A program made the position numbers and the translations under genes. Of a DNA stretch of 14,226 bases, positions 1-6,675 are shown piece by piece. The notes under the pieces were generated by a model that saw only the letters and a program-made list of their open reading frames with translations, was not told the DNA's origin and ran no database searches. Source of the DNA: Ruminococcus callidus (lineage in GTDB: Bacteria; Bacillota; Clostridia; Oscillospirales; Ruminococcaceae); assembly GCF_020709055.1 (NCBI RefSeq), contig NZ_JAJFCK010000048.1:1-14226 (forward strand). The letters are read 5' to 3'. The first letter of the stretch is position 1, and each line of letters begins with the position of its first letter.

Positions 1-79
1 AAATTGCAGGAAAGCAGAACAGTACACTGGCACAGCATACTGCCGCAGTCAGTCCTGCCAGCCATTTTTGCTTGTTCAT
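1..79 (-). CDS. Exported protein, N-terminal fragment (cut by window edge)
   Basis: Only the first 26 codons are in the window. They read as a signal peptide: a short basic start (MNKQK), then a hydrophobic, Cys-containing stretch (WLAGLTAAVCCASVLFC). The ATG at 77-79 follows an AGAAGGAGGA ribosome binding site (complement of about 88-98) at normal spacing, and a promoter lies upstream. Because the body of the protein is missing, no function can be given. It could be secreted, a lipoprotein (the Cys pair does not form a clear lipobox) or membrane-anchored. It is divergently oriented from the lipoprotein gene at 339. Confidence 0.6.
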   Translation of the reverse strand, partial: MNKQKWLAGLTAAVCCASVLFCFPAI

Positions 80-133
80 ACAAAAATTCCTCCTTCTGTT
101 ATTTGAGATTATCGTTTCTATCAAACTATCTCT

Positions 134-163
134 ATTGTAGCAGAATCTAAGATGTTTGTATAA
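134..163 (-). promoter_or_regulatory. Promoter of the leftward exported-protein gene
   Basis: On the complementary strand there is a TACAAT -10 box (134-139) with an extended TGC just upstream. A TTATAC -35-like box (158-163) lies 18 bases further upstream. Transcription would start near 127, about 48 bases before the ATG. The -35 box is only a moderate match. Confidence 0.5.
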
Positions 164-178
164 CATATTTGTCATGCG

Positions 179-210
179 ATTTGCATATTTGTAAAAGAAT
201 TTTTGCAAAT
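179..210. promoter_or_regulatory. Inverted repeat between divergent promoters
   Basis: ATTTGCA (179-185) and TGCAAAT (204-210) form a 7-base inverted repeat with an 18-base spacer. It lies between the two divergent promoters. It may be an operator or only AT-rich coincidence; no regulator is visible in the window. Confidence 0.2.
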
Positions 211-287
211 ACACCATGAAAAAACGGAAGTTGTTTCATAGAAAAAAGAAAAGGTTGAATTTTATTCACAGTGTATTAGTATTTATG

Positions 288-296
288 TGGTACAAT
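288..296 (+). promoter_or_regulatory. Extended -10 promoter of the lipoprotein gene
   Basis: TGG-TACAAT (288-296) is an extended -10 element. Upstream -35 matches are weak: TTCACA at 265-270 would give a 20-base spacer. The start site would be near 303, giving a leader of about 36 bases with a GGGGGA ribosome binding site at about 324-329 before the ATG at 339. Confidence 0.45.
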
Positions 297-338
297 ATAC
301 TAGCCACTTCAAAAAAATGAAACGGGGGAATCATTCTT

Positions 339-2624
339 ATGTGGAAAAAAAGAAGTATTTTGTTATTGTTTGCGCTGACCATAGCGTGCAGCAGCACACT
401 GTACGGCTGTGATGTCATGAAAACTCCGACAGAATCCGACGCAAACGCCAGTGAGGAAAACTCAGGCGAAACATCTGGAGAGGACAAGGATTCAGGCGGT
501 GCAGACAAGACGGACTCCAACGGGAAAGAAAAATCAGAGGATGCCAAAGGCGGTCTGTCCGCCGAGGAGTGCAATGCACTTTGGAAAGAATATCTCGGAC
601 AGCAGACGCTCTGCCAGATCAACAAAAAATTCGAAATATCGGATTCTTTGGAGGTGCAAAACGCACCCAGCGGATTGGCAGCAGCCGTTCAGAACGACTT
701 CGACGGCGATGCTCAGAACGAGCTGGTCACATTCACTTTCGACAAGAACAGCACCGACGGCGACGACATCCGGATAGATTTGCTGGAAATCGAGGGCGGC
801 GCAGTCAAGGTTTCCGACAGCAAGTATCTGACGGAGATTCTGGACATCAGCGACAAGCAGCAGGCGGTAACCAACTCCATCTATTTTTCAAGAGCCAACA
901 GTATGGAAATTGCAACCTCATCGTATCAGGGCAATCTGTATTTCGGCAGCCTTCTGACGAGAGAGTGCTATTTCTATGCGGGAGAAACGTATCCATATGT
1001 GAAAAGTTTCAATGTATTCACCATAGAGAACCATGAGATCACACCCTGCACCATCGCTTCTACAGACATGGAATGGGCTACTGTCGCATATCCTTTGGAC
1101 GAAACGGTGATCTATTCCAAGCTGCTTCCGCCCAGCATTCGGGAGACGCAGGAACTGGGCAGCTGTTCCGTTGACGAAGAACAATCCCCTTACCCGGAGA
1201 GTGCGCAAAGAGTCAAGGATGAGGTGGATGCCATGACCATCCGGCAGGGAAAATCCAACTTGTACACCAATCTTTTTTCTGCCTTTGAAGCAGGCTTTCA
1301 TGTGGTTGGCGGGACATGCTCCTCTGCTGAGGCAACTTATTCTCTGCTGCTGAATGAATTCGGCTTGGATATCGCATACGACAGTCAGGAAGAGTTGCAG
1401 GAAAGATCTTCAGAGGAGTGCAGCGCTCAGTTTGTTGCCAAAGGAGATGCGCAGGTAACGCCAATCGTGAAAATCAGCTTACTGAAAAAATATCACTACC
1501 AATCTATGGAATACGAGGAATACTTGAACAAACTCACGCTTACCTCTGACCTCAACGAGATTCTCGGCGATGAGAACTTGTTCACCGAAACCTTTGAGAA
1601 TGAGGATGCGCTGTTTGAGGACATCCTCCGCTATCCGGAATATCACCATGATATCTGGGATACATTCGATTCCATGAATCTCATGCAGTGCATCATGGAT
1701 CTGGATCAGGACGGAAAAAAGGAACTGCTAATTGAAGGCACCAATGACAGCGATTATAAAAGTGTCGGCGTTGTGAAAGCAGACGGCAGTTTTTACTTCC
1801 TGAGCGATGCCGGAATGAACACAGAATATTTCTCCAACGGCTTTATCCGTGGAAACAGCATGAATTCCGTATTTGGCTACACGTATCTAAACACAACGAA
1901 TGGCGAAACATGGAGCGCACAGCTGGAAAGTGGGCAGAGTTCGGTGCGTATTTTGGAGAACGGTGATGGCAGCCAGGTATTAAAGGGCACACAGGCAGAT
2001 GAAAAAGAAAAAACCATGTACTCTGCCGATACGGTTACTCCGAACTTCCAAAACTATTATGTATGGCAGCCGGAACAAAACCTCCAAAATTTCACTTCTG
2101 TTTCGAAAACAGACAGCGCTGCTGCCAACTGGAAAAGCGCTTACTTCAGCATTCTGGACGAATTCCAAAACAGTCTGGACTATAAGATGGACGGTGTCAC
2201 ATGGAAATATGCGCTGCTCTACATCGATGACGATGACGTGCCGGAGCTGTATGTCACTTGTGAGAGCATGGATTTCGGCAGTGCCATGTACAGCTACAGC
2301 GATCAGAAAGTCACTCGAATCCTCACCTCTCCCGCAGTCCGCGACAACGGATTTATGGGATACATCGAACACACAGGGCAGTTTGTCACATTGACACACG
2401 GCGGTTCTATGCACTATGAATACGATGTATACCAGCTGAAAAAAGGGCAGGCGGAAATCGTGCACAAATTGCGCTGCGACGAAAATGCCGAACACCTCTA
2501 TGACATTGACGGCGAGGAGTTTAGCAAGGAAGCATTTGATGCACGGTATCAGACTTATCAATCACAGTATACGGAAGTCACGTACATGACACGTGACGAG
2601 ATCGAACACACGCTAAATCAATAA
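339..2624 (+). CDS. Large surface lipoprotein with three EF-hand-like loops
   Basis: A 761-aa protein. Residues 1-24 form a lipoprotein signal: MWKKR, a hydrophobic core, then LYGC with the lipid-carrying Cys at 24, so the mature protein should be anchored on the outer face of the membrane. Residues 25-72 are a hydrophilic Asp/Glu/Ser/Gly/Lys linker. The rest has no recognised catalytic domain. It contains three spaced loops of the D-x-D-x-D-x-x-E-L type: DFDGDAQNEL (120-129), DLDQDGKKELL (454-464) and YIDDDDVPELYV (628-639). Such loops resemble FG-GAP/VCBS-type calcium sites and are common in lipoproteins of Clostridia, which suggests three related beta-rich modules. The start is supported by GGGGGA at about 9 bases. 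It appears monocistronic. Function unknown; a sensory or substrate-binding surface role is a guess. Confidence 0.85.
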   Translation: MWKKRSILLLFALTIACSSTLYGCDVMKTPTESDANASEENSGETSGEDKDSGGADKTDSNGKEKSEDAKGGLSAEECNALWKEYLGQQTLCQINKKFEISDSLEVQNAPSGLAAAVQNDFDGDAQNELVTFTFDKNSTDGDDIRIDLLEIEGGAVKVSDSKYLTEILDISDKQQAVTNSIYFSRANSMEIATSSYQGNLYFGSLLTRECYFYAGETYPYVKSFNVFTIENHEITPCTIASTDMEWATVAYPLDETVIYSKLLPPSIRETQELGSCSVDEEQSPYPESAQRVKDEVDAMTIRQGKSNLYTNLFSAFEAGFHVVGGTCSSAEATYSLLLNEFGLDIAYDSQEELQERSSEECSAQFVAKGDAQVTPIVKISLLKKYHYQSMEYEEYLNKLTLTSDLNEILGDENLFTETFENEDALFEDILRYPEYHHDIWDTFDSMNLMQCIMDLDQDGKKELLIEGTNDSDYKSVGVVKADGSFYFLSDAGMNTEYFSNGFIRGNSMNSVFGYTYLNTTNGETWSAQLESGQSSVRILENGDGSQVLKGTQADEKEKTMYSADTVTPNFQNYYVWQPEQNLQNFTSVSKTDSAAANWKSAYFSILDEFQNSLDYKMDGVTWKYALLYIDDDDVPELYVTCESMDFGSAMYSYSDQKVTRILTSPAVRDNGFMGYIEHTGQFVTLTHGGSMHYEYDVYQLKKGQAEIVHKLRCDENAEHLYDIDGEEFSKEAFDARYQTYQSQYTEVTYMTRDEIEHTLNQ

Positions 2625-2631
2625 AAAAATG

Positions 2632-2750
2632 CATGCGGAACGGGAACAGTCTCCGTGATACTGCTGCAGCTTCCGCACCCGATCGGCGTAGTCCAGAATC
2701 ATGTGATACTGCAGATTTTTGATACGGTCAATATCGACAAATGACTCGTC
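2632..2750 (-). pseudogene. Possible remnant of a coding region
   Basis: In the complementary frame, codons between a TAA and about 2632 read as a plausible charged helical segment (IKNLQYHMILDYADRV, then RKLQQYHGD). There is no start codon with a ribosome binding site, and the stretch ends in AT-rich sequence next to the lipoprotein stop. It resembles a protein fragment more than random sequence, but the family is not recognised and it may be coincidence. The rest of the 2625-2901 gap holds only AT-rich sequence and the terminator at 2844. Confidence 0.2.
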
Positions 2751-2843
2751 TTATTATGCCGTGATGTTTCAGAAAAAATGCGATAAAACAAAAACATTAT
2801 GGAAAACTGAAACATTCCTTTTATGCTACTGCATCATTGCATA

Positions 2844-2879
2844 AAAAATCCGTCCTGCGTCACAGCAGAACGGATTTTT
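2844..2879. terminator. Bidirectional rho-independent terminator
   Basis: AAAAATCCGT (2844-2853) pairs exactly with ACGGATTTTT (2870-2879), and the inner CTGC/GCAG extends the stem. A-rich and T-rich flanks let it work both for the rightward lipoprotein gene and for the leftward 39-aa peptide gene. Confidence 0.8.
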
Positions 2880-2901
2880 CGTTTTGAAACTGCGGAACTT
2901 C

Positions 2902-3021
2902 TTAGCCAATGGGAACGATGGGCAGTTCGTTTTCATCGGGGTTCACACCACTTGTGGTGATAACATCCTCGCAGTCGAACTCTACGACCTCCAGCTCCGG
3001 TGCTACGTATGTCTCCTTCAT
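2902..3021 (-). CDS. 39-aa peptide with DVITTSG motif
   Basis: A small acidic peptide beginning MKETYVAPELEVVEF, then CEDVITTSG and a Pro-rich, uncharged tail ending PIVPIG. The start at 3019-3021 is preferred because GCGAGGTG (complement of 3028-3035) lies 6 bases upstream. A longer in-frame reading to 3198 would run through the promoter and the neighbouring terminator. The gene is monocistronic, with a perfect consensus promoter and its own terminator, so strong expression is expected. I recall similar short peptides with a Y-x-x-P-E...DVIxxSG pattern from many Clostridia. Their role is not known to me. The conserved front half and variable tail resemble a leader-core layout of a modified peptide, but no maturase or transporter is adjacent. 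Confidence 0.7.
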   Translation of the reverse strand: MKETYVAPELEVVEFDCEDVITTSGVNPDENELPIVPIG

Positions 3022-3063
3022 GAATTTCACCTCGCTTTCTACATGAAATGTGCTTGTAGATTT

Positions 3064-3092
3064 ATTATAACATATCGATAAAAAATTGTCAA
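3064..3092 (-). promoter_or_regulatory. Perfect sigma-A consensus promoter of the peptide gene
   Basis: On the complementary strand TTGACA (3087-3092), a 17-base spacer and TATAAT (3064-3069) match the consensus at every position. Transcription would start near 3057, about 36 bases before the peptide ATG. Confidence 0.85.
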
Positions 3093-3133
3093 GATGTATT
3101 TCGCAGAAGAAAAAATTTACGCAGGACGCAAAG

Positions 3134-3172
3134 CGCCCTCCCGCAGCGCCGGACGGCAGGAACGGGAGGGCG
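3134..3172 (-). terminator. Terminator of the leftward dockerin operon
   Basis: CGCCCTCCCG (3134-3143) pairs with CGGGAGGGCG (3163-3172); a small GCCG-GA-CGGC hairpin sits in the loop. On the complementary strand the stem is followed by CTTT and, further on, by a T-rich run. It lies about 60 bases after the stop at 3236. The U-tract directly behind the stem is short, so termination may be partial. Confidence 0.7.
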
Positions 3173-3235
3173 TTTCCAAGCGCCGGAATCACCGGCACCG
3201 CATCACGATTTCTTCATTTTCCCCAATTAGTATCC

Positions 3236-3397
3236 TCAAAGCGTTTCCACGTTGTGCATCAGGAACTGCATCAGGAGCTGTGTATCATCCGTGGTAACAC
3301 TGCCGTCCTTGGTGCAGTCAGCGTTCTGTTTCTGCTGATCGTTCATCTCAACGCTTCCGCTGATGATCTTGCCCAGCATAACAGCATCGGTCAGGTC
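3236..3397 (-). repeat. Dockerin-coding DNA repeat, copy 1
   Basis: This segment matches 5530-5691 with 4 mismatches in 162 bases and no gaps by eye. Identity stops abruptly inside the first Ca-binding loop and at the stop codon. The DNA-level identity is far higher than that of the remaining gene. Confidence 0.9.
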
Positions 3398-4147
3398 GAT
3401 ATTGCTATCCAGATTGACATCGCCAACGAGGGTGGACACTTCGTCTTCCTTGGTATCCTTGTCGTTGGCAATCACTTCGTCAATGGTAGGCAGTGTTGTG
3501 CCGGAATCCTGCACATTGAGAATTTCGCCATCCACATAGACAGCGACTCCCGTCTTGTAGTCCGGCGCAACATATTCGCCAATTGCGATGTTTTCGCTCT
3601 TTTCCAATGCTGCCTTGATAACTTCGGTCTGTTCCTTGGACGTGCCATTGTTCAAAACCCATGTGGAGTTAGCCACAGAGTAATCGGCGAATTCCAGTAC
3701 CGTCAGCAAATCGCCGTTATAGTACATCGGAATCTTCACACGATTGTCATGGTCCAGCTTGAGCCAGCGAGAGCCATCATACAGATTATAATTGTAGACG
3801 TAGACATTGCCATACGTTACACCATCTGCAAAAATGCTGTCCGGCAGTGCAACGTCATCTCCGCCATAGAGATCGTTGAGCTTCTGAATGACCTCATCGT
3901 TCAGGTAGTCAAAATCGACCTCAACAGGAGTTCCGTCCGCAGTAACGCTGAAATGTTCATCCGTTTCCTGTTGGATTCTCTGCATGAAAGCTTCCCCAGT
4001 GTAGTCGGTCAGGTAAGTCGGCACAGTGTTTCCGTGAATCGTCACGTTATTGACGGAAACTTCCGCTGCATTTGCGGAAAGAACACCAAACGAGGATACC
4101 ATTACGCTTGCTGCCAGTGCAGCTGCAATCATTTTGCTCTTTTTCAT
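3236..4147 (-). CDS. Secreted dockerin protein (unit A, second gene)
   Basis: A 303-aa protein. Residues 1-27 are a signal peptide (MKKSKMIAAALAASVM..., cleavage after SANA). Residues 28-241 are an unrecognised region without obvious catalytic motifs. Residues 242-303 are a dockerin: first loop GDVNLDSNIDLTDAV, second loop ADCTKDGSVTTDD, each followed by a helix. Dockerins bind cohesins on scaffoldins, so the protein should be docked extracellularly. The ATG has an AGGAGG site (complement of 4156-4161) that nearly touches the stop codon of the upstream gene 15 bases away, so the two genes form an operon and are probably translationally coupled. The last 162 bases of the gene are about 97% identical in DNA to the end of the gene at 5530, although the interiors are unrelated. 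Ser-Asn replaces the usual Gly-x in the first loop. Confidence 0.85.
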   Translation of the reverse strand: MKKSKMIAAALAASVMVSSFGVLSANAAEVSVNNVTIHGNTVPTYLTDYTGEAFMQRIQQETDEHFSVTADGTPVEVDFDYLNDEVIQKLNDLYGGDDVALPDSIFADGVTYGNVYVYNYNLYDGSRWLKLDHDNRVKIPMYYNGDLLTVLEFADYSVANSTWVLNNGTSKEQTEVIKAALEKSENIAIGEYVAPDYKTGVAVYVDGEILNVQDSGTTLPTIDEVIANDKDTKEDEVSTLVGDVNLDSNIDLTDAVMLGKIISGSVEMNDQQKQNADCTKDGSVTTDDTQLLMQFLMHNVETL

Positions 4148-4162
4148 AATAAATTCCTCCTT

Positions 4163-5248
4163 TTACCGGAAAGAGAAAGTAGCAACCCATGTCGTATAGA
4201 TTTCAGCACCTTCGCCATAGAAGTCATAAAAATCGCCGTCTGTTGTTACAACTGCTTCAAAATCAATTCCCTGCTCACCATCATACACATTATATATTGC
4301 TTCTCCACGTGTCGGATAGTATTTTGAACCGAAAATCAAGCCATCAACTTCAAGAAATCTCTCAGCATCAGCAGTGCTCACACCCATACGAATCATAACA
4401 GGATTGTCTTGATTCAAATTTTTGTACACTTGTTCAACAGAAAGCTCACCTGTTTGATAAGTGCTTCTCAATCTGTATACTGCCAACAAATCCTTGATTT
4501 GCGATGCAGTACCTCCAGGATTCTGAGCACCAGACATTTCTACAAGGCGATCGAAAACTTCATTTGTCGTCAAAGCTTCAGCATCGGTTGGCTTAAGCTG
4601 TTTTTTGTAATTATACTTACTAGCAATCGAACAAGCCCAAGATACATTCCCATACCGGTCATAACTTGGCTTTGCGCAATAGTCTACAAAATAAGGCAAT
4701 TCTTTTGCGTAAGTCATTGCAGTTGCTCTCATTGCATACTGTGCCAAATCAGAATCGGCGATTTCCAATTCCTGCAAATCTGCCTGTTCCGGCGCTGCAT
4801 CAACCGCTTCGCCATTGGATACATTGGTGAGGGTGTCACCATCATACACCATTACAGCATTGCCATCTCTGTAAAAAGCGACCGGTGTGTCGGTATCTGC
4901 TGCGGACTGAAGCGCAACATCATCGGTTTCGTGATAAGTGGAAAGTACCTGATTGTCGCTTCCCTTGAGTTCGCTGACAACACCAATTACCTCCGAGTCG
5001 TGGTAAACAGTGTACAGATTTCCAATGAGCGTGTTGCTTCCCAGATCACGAAGTGCGGTTCCTTCGCTAATGCTGATGCCCTCCATAGAAGCATATTCCG
5101 AACCAGCAAGAAGAGAACCAAGGGTTTCTTTTGTACTTTCCAGCTGTGCATTTTCTGCGGCAAACGCAGGTGCTGCAACAGCGGAAAGTGTTGCCGCCAT
5201 CGCCAGTGCCGAAATACCGGCGACAGCCTTTTTAAATACTCTGTGCAT
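4163..5248 (-). CDS. Secreted papain-like cysteine protease family protein, probably lacking the catalytic His (unit A, first gene)
   Basis: A 361-aa protein from the ATG at 5246-5248, which has AAAGGAG 8 bases upstream; a longer frame to 5284 adds an unlikely extension. Residues 1-30 are a signal peptide (MHRVFKKAVAGISALAMAAT..., cleavage after PAFA). Residues about 31-185 resemble the prodomain-like region seen before ruminococcal papain-like proteases. Residues about 186-361 follow the C39/papain-like order: SWACSIASKYNY with Cys206, then a GGT...I..L segment, then NPVMIRMG (from residue 282), then a hydrophobic strand, then YNVYDGEQG (319-327). Where family members have G-H-x-x-V-x-G-Y, this protein has ERFLEVDG (296-303), so the general-base His seems lost. 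There is no dockerin. The gene heads an operon with the dockerin gene 15 bases downstream. The second half of the gene looks more AT-rich than its start. The family call is by motif and order only. Confidence 0.65.
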   Translation of the reverse strand: MHRVFKKAVAGISALAMAATLSAVAAPAFAAENAQLESTKETLGSLLAGSEYASMEGISISEGTALRDLGSNTLIGNLYTVYHDSEVIGVVSELKGSDNQVLSTYHETDDVALQSAADTDTPVAFYRDGNAVMVYDGDTLTNVSNGEAVDAAPEQADLQELEIADSDLAQYAMRATAMTYAKELPYFVDYCAKPSYDRYGNVSWACSIASKYNYKKQLKPTDAEALTTNEVFDRLVEMSGAQNPGGTASQIKDLLAVYRLRSTYQTGELSVEQVYKNLNQDNPVMIRMGVSTADAERFLEVDGLIFGSKYYPTRGEAIYNVYDGEQGIDFEAVVTTDGDFYDFYGEGAEIYTTWVATFSFR

Positions 5249-5264
5249 TTTGAAAACTCCTTTC

Positions 5265-5315
5265 TTAAATTCTGCACGTTCCAATTATGAATATTTTTTG
5301 ACTGTTTTCAAGCAT
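5265..5315 (-). other. Possible 16-codon upstream ORF (leader peptide)
   Basis: In the leader of the 5248 gene a small ORF reads MLENSQKIFIIGTCRI and stops at TAA (5265-5267), directly before the main AAAGGAG site. A G-run (complement of 5317-5321) lies almost against its ATG, closer than ideal. The second leader copy (7628-7678) keeps the same length and stop position. It could couple or gate translation, or be chance. Confidence 0.3.
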
Positions 5316-5404
5316 TCCCCCTTTCTATGAAAAGGCATAATACAAATCAGAGCCATAACATTTTATGGAAAATAATTCGCATAATCCTTTCTTTTTTCAC
5401 CTTC

Positions 5405-5433
5405 AGTATAGCATGCTATGATGCCTTTGTCAA
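5405..5433 (-). promoter_or_regulatory. Promoter of unit A
   Basis: On the complementary strand TTGACA (5428-5433), a 17-base spacer and TATACT (5405-5410) form a near-consensus sigma-A promoter. Transcription would start near 5398, giving a leader of about 150 bases. The same promoter is repeated for unit B. Confidence 0.85.
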
Positions 5434-5476
5434 TAGCCCAGCACCAAATGGTCGATTTTCGCCTCTATTTGGTCAA
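5428..5476 (-). repeat. Operator-like repeat element, copy 1
   Basis: A 49-base element including the -35 box. Reading toward the gene it has TTGACCAAAT, then a GACGAAAATCG-like centre, then the near-palindrome ACCATTTGGT (5443-5452), then TTGACA. Copies lie at 7790-7838 (identical) and 8038-8086 (46 of 49, opposite strand). Its place just upstream of three promoters suggests an activator or repressor site. The remaining bases up to 5529 hold no gene and no clear terminator for unit B. Confidence 0.65.
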
Positions 5477-5529
5477 GTGCACGAGAGCAAACCACAGAAT
5501 ATACCAGTATTTGGAAAATAAGGGCGTAC

Positions 5530-5691
5530 TCAAAGCGTTTCCACGTTGTGCATCAGGAACTGCATCAAAAGCTGTGTGTCGTCCGTGGTAACACTGCCGT
5601 CCTTGGTGCAGTCAGCGTTCTGTTTCTGCTGATCGTTCATCTCAACGCTTCCGCTGATGATCTTGCCCAGCATAACAGCATCGGTCAGGTC
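5530..5691 (-). repeat. Dockerin-coding DNA repeat, copy 2
   Basis: Partner of 3236-3397. It covers the second dockerin loop and helix, the linker and most of the first helix. The mismatches cluster near the 3' end of the genes. Confidence 0.9.
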
Positions 5692-6648
5692 AACTGTTCC
5701 GTCCAGATTCACATCGCCACGAATGGTAGTATCAATTTCGGCATCCTGCAAAACATAGGAACAATGATAATGTTCCAGCATAGAGGCATCAAACGTATCA
5801 CCGGAACTTCCATCCAAACGGAATGTATCACGATAAAGATATGCCGTTTTTTCCGATGTTCCGTCCTCCTGATTCACCATCAGGCGAATCAGCAGCGACG
5901 ACGGAATACGGATGTTCTGATTGGCAATCTTGATCTTATCATATCCGTCTTTCAGCATCGCAATTTGATTGCAAGCGTCCAGATTGACAGAAGCCGTACC
6001 GCTACCCTCAATCCAAAGTGTACGTTCCGCATCGTCATACCGCCAGGAAACCGTATCACTCAGCTGTCCGGAACGAGTATAGAACGGTGTCATATCGGTT
6101 CCATTGGTAACAAGCTCCGTCGTATCACTCCAGCGCACACACCAATCGGCAAAACTATCCGCCTGTGCATATACGGTGTCCGCACGGTTCAGCAGTTCCC
6201 GATATCGCTCCACATCCTGTCCCTCTACATTGGAGAGAGAGTACTCGTCCACATAAATCGCCTTGAGATGATCCAGACCATTGTAGACATATGCCCCCAT
6301 ATCCGTATTCATGCAGGAGATATTGAAATCCTTGAATCGAATCGTGTCGATCTGATCACAGAACTGGTACCACGGAATATACGAATCCGACCAGGCATCC
6401 AGACAGCCGGTTTCATTCCAGCCGTAGAAATACTGTCCGGAAAGTGTCAGAACATTTCCGTCTACCTCCCAGCGGTTCGGCGTATCTCCGGCGAAGTGTC
6501 CGCCAATTACACCGGAATATACCCCATTCTTCTCTGTCATCTGATCGAACACAAGCGGAGTTGCATGTACAGAAACCGGCACAATTGCTGCTGCCATCAT
6601 TGCGCAGGAAGCAAGCATGCTGGTAAGTTTCAAAAAGTTCTTACGCAT
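5530..6648 (-). CDS. Secreted two-module dockerin protein (unit B, second gene)
   Basis: A 372-aa protein. Residues 1-29 are a signal peptide (MRKNFLKLTSMLASCAMMAA..., ending VHA). Two similar segments follow the pattern W-x-(Y/V)-D-x-x-x-x-L-x-(L/I)-x-G: NRWEVDGNVLTLSG (58-71) and SWRYDDAERTLWIEGSGT (201-218). This pattern is like the short beta modules found with BspA-type repeats in Firmicute surface proteins. Residues 311-372 are a dockerin with loops DVNLDGTVDLTD and ADCTKDGSVTTDD. The start has GAGGAGGG upstream, and the gene lies 27 bases behind the stop of the 6676 gene, so the two are an operon. The gene at 8612 has the same two-module plan. No catalytic motif is recognised; a binding or surface role is an inference. 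Confidence 0.82.
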   Translation of the reverse strand: MRKNFLKLTSMLASCAMMAAAIVPVSVHATPLVFDQMTEKNGVYSGVIGGHFAGDTPNRWEVDGNVLTLSGQYFYGWNETGCLDAWSDSYIPWYQFCDQIDTIRFKDFNISCMNTDMGAYVYNGLDHLKAIYVDEYSLSNVEGQDVERYRELLNRADTVYAQADSFADWCVRWSDTTELVTNGTDMTPFYTRSGQLSDTVSWRYDDAERTLWIEGSGTASVNLDACNQIAMLKDGYDKIKIANQNIRIPSSLLIRLMVNQEDGTSEKTAYLYRDTFRLDGSSGDTFDASMLEHYHCSYVLQDAEIDTTIRGDVNLDGTVDLTDAVMLGKIISGSVEMNDQQKQNADCTKDGSVTTDDTQLLMQFLMHNVETL

Positions 6649-6675
6649 ATGAACCCTCCTCTCTAGATGTACGAA

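Larger units (their letters stand above)
5198..5481 (-). repeat. Promoter-leader-signal peptide repeat, copy 1
   Basis: This segment matches 7561-7843 with about 10 mismatches and one 1-base gap over 284 bases. It covers the operator-like element, promoter, leader, ribosome binding site and first codons of the signal peptide. Identity ends within the signal-peptide coding region, beyond which the genes are unrelated. Confidence 0.9.

Noticed and set aside
3022..3198. N-terminal extension of the 39-aa peptide to 98 residues
   Set aside because: It would pass through the perfect promoter and the neighbouring terminator stem; the internal ATG has the ribosome binding site.
3086..4327. A 413-codon open frame on the + strand
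   Set aside because: It lies opposite the dockerin gene at 3236-4147, crosses its terminator and has no ribosome binding site; the minus strand has signal peptide, dockerin and AGGAGG.
5548..6666. A 372-codon open frame on the + strand
   Set aside because: It is antisense to the 5530-6648 dockerin gene; its similarity to the open frame opposite 3236 only reflects the shared dockerin DNA.
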